Shown: one piece after another, positions 47,365 through 57,790 of the stretch
Layout: every line of letters starts with the position of its first letter
Position numbering within the stretch: position 1 is the first letter of the stretch
Assembly (NCBI GenBank): GCA_014529385.2
Contig: CM043942.1
Location: forward strand, 6,569,001-6,633,000
DNA length: 64,000 bases
Source: Adiantum capillus-veneris
Lineage: Eukaryota > Streptophyta > Polypodiopsida > Polypodiales > Pteridaceae
Reading direction: 5' to 3'
The notes under the pieces: model-generated
Database searches by the model: none
Seen by the model: the letters and a program-made list of their open reading frames with translations, nothing else
Told to the model about the DNA's origin: nothing
Made by a program: the position numbers and the translations under genes

Positions 47365-50300
47365 GTGATGACAGGATCTATGGAGGCTTCTCCGGGAAAA
47401 AGAAAAGGCAAGAACCTGGCAACGGAAGGTGCAGTACCCTATGCACTTCTACCAAATTCTTTAAAGCTAGCAGCCACCTGGATACCTGCAGATGTGCAAC
47501 AGGCAGCTGCCTTTCAGATATATCAAGGTTCATATGTGGATGACAAAAGAAACTTAGTGGATACAGTGATGATTCCCAAGGAGGCAGAGAATTACTTGAA
47601 AAGATCACCGCAAAGGTCATGGCTCAAAAAAGTCAGCTTGTGGAACTTCGTATCACTACCACCAGTAGGGATAGACTTCAAGAGGGTACAACATCTAATA
47701 GAGACTATCCAAGAAGATGAAACTTGCAGAGTGGCAGGCATGGATAACGAAGTGATGGTGATCCAGATCACCAAAGAGATCATCAAAGAGGCATTGAAAA
47801 TGTCAGATCAAGGAGCAAACATGAGAGAAAGAAGGAAAAACCTCACAGTTTACTTGCAAAAGTCCAAACTACCTTCTTTCGAACTCATAGCAAACCCGGA
47901 AGTAAGAGAACTGACACAAATCTACAGTTAGTGTTTGTTGAGCTACAGCAAAAGGCCGCCAAGATACACTACACCGCACGGGATCATCTCAACCACATTG
48001 ACATGGGCCATGGGAATGACCCGTGAGTTATACATAGATCACGCGTCATATCTGTTTGAAGAAATGACAAAGCTAAGTCAGGACAAACCCAATTACATTG
48101 CAGGAGGAGAAGTCCTAACCAAAGTAATATACCATGCCATAGGCACGACAGATCTGTTGCCACCTGCCCCTCATCAGAACGACTGCCTGGTATTAAGGGA
48201 AAATATCGAAGACAGATCACAAAACAAAGTACCGGCATCTATTAATACCATTGGAGGACGCAAGCTGGAAAGAGTGACTAGAAGTACACAAGAAAAGATG
48301 GAAGAAGAAAAAAGAACTGAAGAGGAAGATGCCCGACTAAAGAAGCGGAAAGCGGAAATGGAAAACAACACCAGGTTGCAGAAGATAGCAAAGATGGAAA
48401 GGATGCTAGAAGGGTTTGCTCTAGAAAGATCTCTACGAGGCGATGTAGGCGCCACTTGGAAACCTTCTAGTAGCACTTTCAAACTGAGAACGAAGAATAG
48501 AAACAACCCAGCTTTTGAGCTGGACTGGTTCGAGAAATACATCCAAGAAAGAAATGCAAGGGATGAACCAGATTTGCTACTAGAAGAGGAGGATCTCCAA
48601 ACTTTAAGAGATCAGTTGAGGCCAACTTCACGTGATTAGGAAACACCGCCGCCATCTCCAGGTCCAGATACAAGTGAAAGGCAATCTAGCCCATCTGCTG
48701 AATCTACTTCACATTCAGAAAGCTCACATCGTGATGACAAAGTTCACACACCGCCCAGTGAACAAGAAGAAGAGGAAGAAGAAGAAACAGATAGACACCC
48801 AAACACTGGAGCAATATCACAAAGTGATAAAGGCAAGCAAAAGGTGGTGGATCAGTCTAAAGATAAAGCTTCCTCCTCTCATTAAATTGAGCTGGAAGAT
48901 ACTATAGATGAAGATTTGCAGTCAATGGCGACAATACTAAACCGAACAAGACTGCATATTCAATGGTTAGTTGATCAGAACTGGTCCAACAAAATGAAGC
49001 TACAAAAAACTAATGAGGAAGTTCTGAGACTGCAAGAGCAAAGGGAGGACACTTTAAAGCTGATCAACATCAAAGATGCTGAAATATTGGGACTCCAAGG
49101 CACAATAAATCTTCTCAAGGACAATTTATAGGAGTCGGAAGACTTCAATGCCATATGTGAAGATACAATAAACGTGTTTGTTGAAGATGTCAGTGACAGA
49201 GATGAACACATCCAGAAGTTGGAAAAGGAAAAGCAAGATGGACTGGAGACAATCAAGAGTTTGCAAGTCGTCATCGATGACTTACAAATTGAAGTCAAAG
49301 ATTTGAGAGCAGTAACAGATATCCAAGCAGGAGAAATCGAACGCGCTAAGAAGCAAAAAACGTCGCTACCAACAACACCGGTAGTTCACCCACAAGAAGA
49401 AGTGGCTGCATTGAAGAGGGAGCTGGAGTTGGAAAGAAAACAGCGTTTAATGATTGTTGAAAGTGCGCTTAGAGCAGAAGGTGAACTACAAAGACAAATC
49501 TCAGACTTGCAAAGTGAACAACAACAAGAACCAACTCCTGACAGTGAAATGGAAAGCATTGTTTCCAAATCACTCAGGGAAGAAAATGAAAACCTGCACA
49601 TCAGGATAAAACAATTAGAGGAGTCGGCCGCTAAAAAAGACATGGAATTTCAAGCTCTACAAATCAATAGCAGAACAATGGCCGCACAAATCGCAAGTCT
49701 ACAAAGTGCAGGGCAGCACCAAGGACAGGTACGAGTGCACATGGAGCCAATAACAACGAATTTGGCTGGACTCGTCGAAGTTTATGGGGGTCAAGATGAG
49801 TACGAAGAAGATTCAGATGAAGAGGAGGCACATACGCAGACTGATCAAACCGGCTCCAAAGACCAAGAGACAGAAGAAGATCAGTCACAAAATTGGAAGA
49901 GCAGAGGCTGGCCGAGCAGATGGAAAAACAAACAGAAATGATATGGTACAAGGCTATGCAACTCGAGAAGGAGTTTCTACAAGGGCTTTCCAGAGCGGAC
50001 AAAACAGCAGCAGAGCTACGGCAAGAATGGAATGCACCTATGTTACCCTATGCTCTGCTGAAGTATGAGACTTTAACTAATCAACGGCAGCTCGAAAAAG
50101 AAGAACAAGTGCCAGTATTTGAAGGAGAAGTACAAGATAGGGAACAACAAAACAGAATAGTGGACAGCCAATCAAAGTGGAGGCGTCAATGGCTATTGGA
50201 TCATCCTAATAACCTGATCCACTTAGTCAACGCACTGCCTTAGCTAAGGAATGACAGAACGTTTTGCCCAACTCCCTGAACATACACCTACAGCCAACAT

Positions 50301-50768
50301 AAAGCACTAAAGAGCAGAAATCCGATATGGCTGAATTATCCAGTAATGCCAGGGCCAGCAGAGGGAGAGAGAATATCCGGTTCTTACATGGTGAAAACCC
50401 TGTAGGGCGCCATAGCAGAATTCGGAGGCTCTCCTGACCTCTCCTGCAAGATGCTATGTAAGATAGCTTGAACATTTTTGGCCTGTCTCACAGTCTTCTC
50501 AAAAAGCTGGACATCAGAGTATATGAATATTGAAAGAAGCATTTCAGAGTTGTCATACAATCTAAGTGGGCCACCAACAGAGCTAGTATTGTATGCCTAT
50601 TTCAAACGGCTGATGTTTCTGCCGAGCTACCATCTCCAAACCTTTGAAGAAGCATTTTACACGGGCTTCTTCATGTACAAGTCAAAAAATTTTGGCCCAT
50701 TAATGGCAAGTGAGTCTATGCGCTATGATGCGTTTCTACATCAAATCAACAAAGAACGACGACAATGA
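47365..50768 (+). pseudogene. Long 3' ORF of the 19.6-kb element, coiled-coil rich
   Basis: From 47365 (MEASPGKRKGKN in a GTG/ATG context) one frame runs to 49941, with stops at 47929 (TAG), 48637 (TAG), near 48883 (TAA) and 49129 (TAG). After a shift it continues at 49893-50243 and 50478-50768. The first 190 residues look globular (WNFVSLPPVGIDFKRVQ). The middle is a Pro/Ser/Glu-rich linker, and 48916-49700 has heptad-type Leu/Glu/Lys/Gln stretches with QKLEKEKQDGLETIKSLQ. I see no transmembrane segment or signal peptide, so it does not look like an envelope protein although it occupies the env position. Function unknown. Confidence 0.7.
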
Positions 50769-50810
50769 CAATGAAGACAAAGACGATCATGTCGTGGTAG
50801 ACATGAATTA

Positions 50811-50822
50811 GGAGGGGGGGAG
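50811..50822 (+). other. Polypurine tract of the 19.6-kb element
   Basis: AGGAGGGGGGAG lies directly before the 3' LTR and primes plus-strand synthesis. Confidence 0.85.
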
Positions 50823-51093
50823 TGTTGGAGCCCATTGGTCCAACTGTTGTAATGAGCCCATCTTGTAAAGCATATCAAATTCCATTTTTTATGTCAAAGA
50901 CGTCTTATCATTTTGATCCATTCGTCTGGATTATGTAAATATTAGTCAGTTAGTCAAGACTCAGATTTATTCCCACTTTGTAATCATGAGCAAGAGAGCC
51001 CCATGTACATTTTTGAGCTAAGGTGACTAAAGTATAAAAGTCACCTTAGAACCATTTTTTGAATAACACTTGAATTAATCCTGTGTCGTAGGA

Positions 51094-51186
<93 letters not shown>

Positions 51187-51805
51187 TTATCCTCTTCACT
51201 ACGCGCTTCTCCCTCACCGTATTCACGACGCGACCACACCATCGCAGTAGTCTCTCCGAGAGCTATGCGCCCACGCCACGCATTCGCTGTTTCGAGTTGA
51301 TCGCGATCGATTCTGCCTCGAGCTTGTTTTGCTTGTAAGTAGCACAAACGGTGTCTGTTTTCAATAATCAAGTGCTTCATGGAATGAGAAAGAGATTAGC
51401 TACACATAGATACTGATAAAATTAAGTTTCGCCCACTTTTGGATTATGACCTGTTTGTCTATCGCGACAGCATTCAAGATAGCTAGGGTTCAAATCTGGT
51501 GAGATTAGACTTATAGGTAAATATGTCCTAGTGAGAGGATGGTGCCTAGTAAGTTTGATGCGATTCCGAGTTCATTGGACGTGTGAACTGTGTTGTGAGC
51601 GTTAAGGGATAGAGTGGGTTGCAATCTACCTGGGTTAGTGATTGATGCATCATAAAAGTGCGTATGTGTAGATTGGTCTCAGCCTGACAAGCTAACGAGA
51701 TTGCTTATGTGCACCTATGGGTTAGTCGTGTCATCGGATGATAAGTATGTTGTCTGTGTCGTGCTCGTGAGTATGAACAAGGGAGTAGTTTTGCCCTAAA
51801 AAACA
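50823..51805 (+). repeat. 3' LTR of the 19.6-kb element
   Basis: 983 bp. It differs from the 5' LTR mainly by a compound TG/AG microsatellite (51097-51184) where the 5' LTR has only a short GA run. A degenerate palindrome GTCTATCGCGACAGC lies at 51457-51471. Confidence 0.95.
51097..51184. repeat. Compound TG and AG microsatellite in the 3' LTR
   Basis: TG run 51097-51146 followed by AG run 51147-51184. The partner LTR has about 25 bases of GA only. Confidence 0.95.
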
Positions 51806-53207
51806 TGATCCTTGCAATGAGCATCCTCTTTTGGAGCTTTGATGGTGGAAGCTCTAGGAATCTCACTGCAGACATTTTTCTTGGGGCAAGAACGATAGCC
51901 ATGTCCTTGCTCCCCACACTTAAAACACTTATGGTCCTTGCGAAAAGCTTCAATCTCTTCAAGAGAGAGTTTGTTTTTACCTTGGTAAACTCCCTTCTTC
52001 TTAGACCGATTGTTGTTGTTGTTGTTATTGGAATTTCCTTGGGAAGAATTTTGGGCATTGGTTTCCCCTTTGCATCACTTTTGTATTTGTTTTCCATGGG
52101 CTTGACATTCCATCTAGCCCCTTGTTGGAAATTGATGCGGGAAGCAACCATGGTGTGGTGGATTACTTCGATGATAGAACCAGGTTGTTGGGAGTTGACA
52201 TACTCGGCCATTTCTTCAGGTAATCCCACATAAAATTGTTGCTTTTTCTTGGCAAAGTCTATCTTTTGGAAGACATTAGTCTTGAGATGTAAATCCCAAA
52301 ACTTGTCCACATATTTGTGAATAGACTCATGGGAGAGAAGCTTCAAACTGCACCATTCGGTAAGTACTTTATCCTTTGCATCTATTGCAAGGAATTGCTT
52401 CATGATGGAAACTTGTAGAGTTTTCCATGTCTTTGGGGCTTCACCGTTGCCACGAAGGCTAGCCCACCATTGACGAGCCAATTTCTGGAAGTGCATAGCT
52501 ACATGGTGTAGCTTGGAGGACTCCGTAAAGCCCTCGTCTCCAAAGGCCATATCAAATTGCTAGATGAAGGCCAATACTTTGTCGGTGGCACCAAAGGTGC
52601 CATCATAGGTGAGAAAAGAGATATTCTTTCATCCCTCTTTGACTTCTTGAGTTGTTGTGACCTTTGCCATATAGGGTATGATTTACGATGTCCTCCCCTC
52701 TTGTATTCTCTAGGAGAATAGCCATAGATTTTGTCGAAAGAGGAGGAAGGTGAAGAAGAAGGAGAAGAGGGTGACCTCTTTCTTGACCTTTTCTTCCTTT
52801 GTTTCCTCTTTCCATTTTAGAGTAATGAGGAGAAGGACTGTGTGTTGATCATTTCCTCTTGGGAGGAGTTGGCGATCGTGTAGACCTTTGTCTTCGTGGA
52901 GCCACATCTTCAGAGGAACTTAGGGATTCATTACTTTCTTGTTCTTTGGATTCCTCCTCTCGTATGGGAGAGGGTCTTCTTTGGGGGTTTCATCAAGAGG
53001 CCTCCTAAGATCTCTCTCCTCTTGGAGAGGAAGGGAAATCCCATAAGCACGAAGTTGTTGAGTAACTTCGGCTTGCAAAGCAGGGTTTCCCATAGCTTGC
53101 TGCAACCTAGTAGCAATATAATTGACAAACATGGGGGCATCATCATTAGCATATTTATATGTGCAAAGTCCAAGTTATTAATTTTCATTCTCCTCTTTTG
53201 GTTATAG
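51806..53207 (-). pseudogene. Gypsy gag relic with zinc knuckle
   Basis: 53132-52920 holds the N-terminal part (FVNYIATRLQQAMGNPALQ). 52550-51705 opens the gag core, with MHFQKLARQWWASLRGNG and TWKTLQVSIMKQF, typical of Retrotrans_gag. In another frame near 51885-51930 a knuckle CFKCGEQGHGYRSC (C-x2-C-x4-H-x4-C) is intact. The 52550-51705 frame runs artificially into the nested LTR. Gag forms the particle and binds RNA. Confidence 0.85.
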
Positions 53208-53600
53208 TCAACCATGCTAATTATACTTATACATTTACTTAGTGTATTCTTTGGAAATTCAAAACTTTAGTTGCTAATACTCTTAGCCTTTGAAAATCAT
53301 CACTTAAGTATCTACACCCACGACTCAAATTGGTTAACTATAGAGAGTAGTGGAGTGGGTCTAATATTGTAGAATTATCGAGGGCTAGCTCCTTTTTTGA
53401 GCTTCTTATGGCTCAATAATGGTAAAGCCGAAGACAAGTCTAAACAGACCCCATTATAAAGACCAAAGCTCTCGAGGTGTACACCATATCCTACATAGTG
53501 GGCTCAACAAAACCAATAATAGATCCCAGTTCCACTTCCCCTAATATAATTTAGGCTACTTAAGGACCTCTCTTCTTAAGCAAGAAAAGAGAAACCAAAT

Positions 53601-53612
53601 GCTCTGATACCA
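53601..53612 (-). other. Primer-binding site, tRNA initiator Met type
   Basis: The minus strand reads TGGTATCAGAGC one base after the 5' LTR. This is the usual plant primer site complementary to initiator tRNA-Met. Confidence 0.9.
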
Positions 53613-53613
53613 A

Positions 53614-54374
53614 TGTAATGGAAATGGCCTATGAACTTTGAGAATAGCGGAATCAAGAGAATTAGAGTGATCATTTTTGTGAAATTACTTTGAGAACGTA
53701 AGAGGGTGAACTTAATTGATGGTAGAAACATAAACATAGTACTTAATTAACTTGGCATGAACAATACTTTTGCAAGAGAGAGTATTAGAGAACATGACAA
53801 TAGTTGAGGACGGATTTACTTGGAGCCAGTCCCCTCTCCAACAAGTGTTTGTATTATAGATTCTAGATTCTCCCATCAAGAGAGATTTGGTACAATACAA
53901 TCTTTGTGCTCCTTGTGACCTAGGTGATGCAATGAAGATGGAAAGCTTCAAGCATCATGCGCATAACATAAAATTTGAAAAAAGGATTAACTATCCCAAG
54001 CCTCAGTCCCAAGGCCTCAAACACCTTTGATGGTGGAGAGAGCTAGCGGGGAATGAGGGTAGGTAAGAGGAAGAAGAACCATTCATAGGAAAAATAAATA
54101 GTTCATCACTTATCATCACTCTTCTTGCTTAGAACAGCATAATATCATAGTAATGAAAATGAAGAAGATTGCAAGCTTAAGCTTAAGCATTGAAGCATGG
54201 CTCTTGGTTGGATTTGCATTCCATAGCCAAGAGTGTTGATGTAGGCTCTCAACTTCTCAACAAGCTTGGAGAAAGAGATGGAGCTCTTGCACTTTGCACT
54301 TCACACAATGAGACTGTGTGTCTGTGTGTGTGTGTGGGAGAGTATACGGGGGCCTCCTCTCATGCTTGGTCCAC

Positions 54375-54418
<44 letters not shown>

Positions 54419-55099
54419 TTATTTAATTATATCATTTGGACATGTGTCCTCTTTTTTCTCTTTAAGAGAAAGAACTTAATATTTTATTTTTATGCATATA
54501 AATTCTCATTGGATCCCTTTAAAGCCTATCCAATAGGATTCAAGCACATCATGAGGGCCAAATGGGGAGGATCTTGACATGTGTCTTTTATGCTTCTTAA
54601 GATACATGTTTGAATTGAACACTTCAAGCAGCTCAGTCATTTAAGCCTGAAAATTGTTTATGCCTTTTGAGAGATCATGTTTGAATTGAACACTTCAAGA
54701 ACCTTAGTCGTTTAAGCATGAGAAGCACTTCAAGCTTGGACAAGGTTCCCACAAAAACCTTAAGCACCTTAGCTAGCAAGTACGACAAGCACCTCATGCT
54801 TGGGTAGGATTCCCACCTCAAGGTCAATCCTAGCTTGCCTAAGTCAAATGAATTTTTAATACTAGCTTTTGGAGGTCTTTAATGAAGCTAACCCTAAGGC
54901 CTTTAAGCTCTATTAGGTAGCATTGCTCTTTAACAAACCATCTCTCATTTGGACCCCTTTAACCTTGGCCCTGTGTTGAGACAAATCCATAAGCACATGT
55001 CTATATTCTAACCCTTTTTCTCGTTTATTCTCCCACATTAAATGATCAGTTTAATATGAGCAAATCATTTGGGTAGGTTAGATACTAGATTTTATGACA
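53614..55099 (-). repeat. 5' LTR of the minus-strand gypsy element
   Basis: 1486 bp, the partner of 26687-28136. A CT microsatellite at about 54373-54415 accounts for part of the length difference. Confidence 0.9.
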
Positions 55100-55600
55100 G
55101 ACTTAGCAAGCTCAGCAAGTTGTTTTTGATCAAGACAAGAGGGACCGCCATGGTGAGAGCATTCTCCACCTCGACTCTTTGCAGGAGTGTTTTTTTCAGA
55201 GCTTGATTGGCCTTGTCTCCTTTTGTCACATTTACGAGTCCGGAGGATGCATTGAATTCCTCAAGGGTTCTTTTATTCAGGGACGTCGTGCTAAGAATCT
55301 CAGCAAGTTCTTTCTCGATCGACGCCTTTTGTCCTCTTACATCTTCCTTTCTTAGCTCCACTATGTTGCCTCCCTCATTTTGGTGGGTTGATACTGCTTC
55401 AGAGCCTTTGCCTAACACGTTGGGTGATCAATCCTTCGCCCACCCTTGCATTCTTGTAACGGCCTCGGCGTATAAGAGCTTGTACGAGCTATCCATGGGA
55501 AAGGGATCCGTACGGACCGTCCCAAGGATGGAGCTCGGATTGTGCCGGCCCGCTTCTTCCACTCCCCCCCCCTCTCTCTATCTTTTTTCTAGGTCAGATA
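55100..55600 (-). pseudogene. LINE ORF1 N-terminal part, separated by the gypsy insertion
   Basis: The minus strand gives an open stretch 55418-55092 with NIVELRKEDVRGQ and KASIEKELAEILS, then reaches the duplicated GACTT and, in one frame, runs into the DUF4283 part at 26686. This shows it is the upstream piece of the same ORF1. The left part of the LINE, possibly its 5' UTR, continues to about 55600 with a C/CT-rich string. The 5' end is approximate. Confidence 0.7.
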
Positions 55601-56013
55601 ACCGCTCAAAATGTAAAACGCTTAATGGAGAGAAAGACATGTCGAAGATAGCTAAGTGAAGACGTAATAAACACGCTAAAGAAGCAGAGGCTAAGGATAA
55701 TAGTCGCGCTTAATATGAGCCAAGAGAGGCATGCTAGTGCAAGCACCAAGCATGCAACTCCAGAAGCTCGAGATGCAAGCTTAATGCTGCAGGTGCAATG
55801 AAACCGAGCCAAGATAGTAACAAAACTCACGAGGCAAGAAGCACGCCTTAGCAAATGGACACTACTCAGCTAGGGGACTACTCTACCTTTCCAAATCTTA
55901 AGCAACCCTATGGATCCTCAGCTCCTACGCTCGTGAACCGTAAGCACATTGTTCTGAACCATCGCCATCAAAGCCCTCATAAACAAAACATGTTTTATAA
56001 CAAAAGGCATGTG

Positions 56014-56074
56014 CCTCTCACAAATTGTGAGTTTTTGGGGGGGGGGGGGGGGGGGGGGGGAGGATTAAAAAAAA
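56014..56074 (+). mobile_element. 61-bp LINE-tail insertion with G run
   Basis: AAAAGGCATGTG occurs at 56002-56013 and 56075-56086, an exact 12-bp target duplication. Between them lies CCTCTCACAAATTGTGAG, which carries the LINE 3' hairpin, then T5, a run of 24 G (56037-56060), AGGATT and an A run. It looks like an extremely 5'-truncated LINE or SINE copy whose tail expanded as a G run. Confidence 0.6.
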
Positions 56075-56338
56075 AAAAGGCATGTGGGTGTGGATGTGGA
56101 TATGTTGGCATGTGGGCGCAATCTTGTGAAACTATTGAAACACAAAAAACAAGAGGTGAAGCCTCGTCCTCAAAGAGCATCTCCTTAGATTTGGGCTAAT
56201 AAACTGGTTTGATGCACCTATTTTATTAGTAGATTGTTGAGTTCAATTTGTAAACGTTCATGTCTTTCAAGATGCAGGCCTAGGTCACTTCGTTTGGAGA
56301 ATTGCCCTCATCCAACATTTGTTTAAAACACTCTAGAG

Positions 56339-56396
56339 TAGATTTTTGGGTTATTATTAATACAATACCACTCAGTATTGTGAGTTTTTTTTTTTC
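56339..56396 (+). mobile_element. 58-bp LINE-tail insertion
   Basis: TAAAACACTCTAGAG (56324-56338) and TAAAGCACTCTAGAG (56397-56411) differ at one base and flank a 58-bp insert. The insert ends with ACTCAGTATTGTGAGT (56370-56385) and a T run. The part before the hairpin (GGTTATTATTAATACAATA) matches the end of the LINE at 16885-16903 (GGTTATCAATATAATTT), so this is a copy of the last few dozen bases of that LINE family. Confidence 0.75.
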
Positions 56397-56411
56397 TAAA
56401 GCACTCTAGAG

Positions 56412-57741
56412 CATTTTGAACGAATGTTGTATGGGGTAGCTCTAGACTAGATGCTACTATATCATGTGCAAGATCCGATATTTGTATATTTTCCAAGGTT
56501 ATAACAAATCATTTTCTATTCTGTTTCTAAATTTTATTGGCATGAAGAAGGCCATAGGAGAGTGATAGAGATGGTAGAGAAAACGTGCAAACCTCTCACC
56601 ATCCAATGGTCACCATCATATTAACTTTGATTGTTGACATTCAAATTATTTCAAAACAATTGATAAAATCACAAGGCTGTCAGTCATCATAAATGTTTTT
56701 TTTTTACATGCAATTTTTCAAACCCTCTTTCATATGCTTTGTGTAATGCAATCAACTTATATAATTTGCCATATATAACGTTAACTTAAAGTATAAATAC
56801 AAAAAATGGCAGGCAATTTTGAGATTGTTTTGATATGCAAAATAGCCCTTGACAAAAAAAATAAGTTTCAATTTTAGGCCTTGATCTGAAGCTAGATCCC
56901 ACTTTAAAATCACTACATCGCTAAGCTTTTTTTAAAAAAACATAAGCACATAAAATTGAATTAAAAAAGCACCATAACCTTTAGATCCCTGTGCTCTACA
57001 CCCCACTTTAAAAATTCTACATTTTTAAGCTCTAGAACCTTTTTTACAAATTTAAAATTGTAGATCCTTAAGTTGTAAATCTCACTTTAAAAGCTTTAAA
57101 GTTCTAAGTCCTAAAACTCTAGCGTTTTAGGGTGACTCTCCCCCTACTTGTGGGTCCATGTAACATTTTCACTTTTTTTAATTCAAAGTTTTACCTTCTA
57201 ACAAAAAAAAATTCTAGGTCCTCATTGGATCATTGGAGACCTTACTTTAAAAGTGCTACATCTTTAAGTTCTAAACTTAGCTTTAAAATCTCTAAAAATA
57301 AAAATAAAAAATCTTTAAAGGTGACTTTTGGTATTTGTGGAGCCTCTAAGGTTTTATCATTTAACATATAAAGCTATCAACTTTTCATGCTTCCAAAGGC
57401 ATTCGGCAACCCAAAATCTTTTCTTTGATATATGAGAGTTCGTTTCATATTTCAAAACTCAAGTCATGTCCATCATTAGATTTACAAAATTCATTTCAAT
57501 AAGTACCCACTATCTTATTTCAATCAATCAACATTTTTGATCTATCAAAAAATGCTTAAAAATACAACTCAACATTTTTCCTATTTTAGTCAGCAAAAAA
57601 AAAAGGCAACGATATAACCTTGCCCTTTGGACATGCCAAAAATTCAAACCATATAATTATAATAGTTGATTGCTCACATCATGGTTTGCTTAATAAAATA
57701 TGAAGAATATTTTCTTTTATTGTAGGTATGCAATGCTAGAT

Positions 57742-57790
<49 letters not shown>

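Larger units (their letters stand above)
32217..51805 (+). mobile_element. 19.6-kb Ty3/gypsy retrotransposon of Tat/Athila-like type with extra domains
   Basis: LTRs at 32217-33144 and 50823-51805 both begin TGTTGGAG and end ACA. The target duplication TGATC is exact at 32212-32216 and 51806-51810. The primer site matches tRNA-Asp. Internal order: a 1.6-kb leader with palindromes, gag, protease, RT, RNase H, two zinc-binding modules, integrase, a second retropepsin-like domain, a non-coding palindrome region, and a long coiled-coil 3' ORF. Length, PBS and a 3' ORF suit the Tat/Athila branch; the RT itself I can only place as Ty3/gypsy. By eye the LTRs differ at roughly 35-40 sites in about 880 aligned bases (about 4%), so insertion is fairly recent but not new. 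Confidence 0.93.
26687..55099 (-). mobile_element. Ty3/gypsy LTR retrotransposon, minus strand, host of the nested element
   Basis: Complete but decayed element with LTRs at 53614-55099 (5') and 26687-28136 (3'), a tRNA-initiator-Met primer site and a purine tract. The target duplication GACTT is exact at 26682-26686 and 55100-55104. Internal order on the minus strand is gag, protease, RT, RNase H, integrase. The interior is broken by a nested 19.6-kb element (32217-51805) and by transposon M1-B (29682-30297). Without those the element would be about 8.2 kb, a normal size. Its LTRs are visibly more diverged than those of the nested element, in line with greater age. Confidence 0.92.

Noticed and set aside
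47365-50768. Calling the 3' ORF an envelope gene
   Set aside because: No signal peptide or membrane segment is visible; coiled coil dominates.
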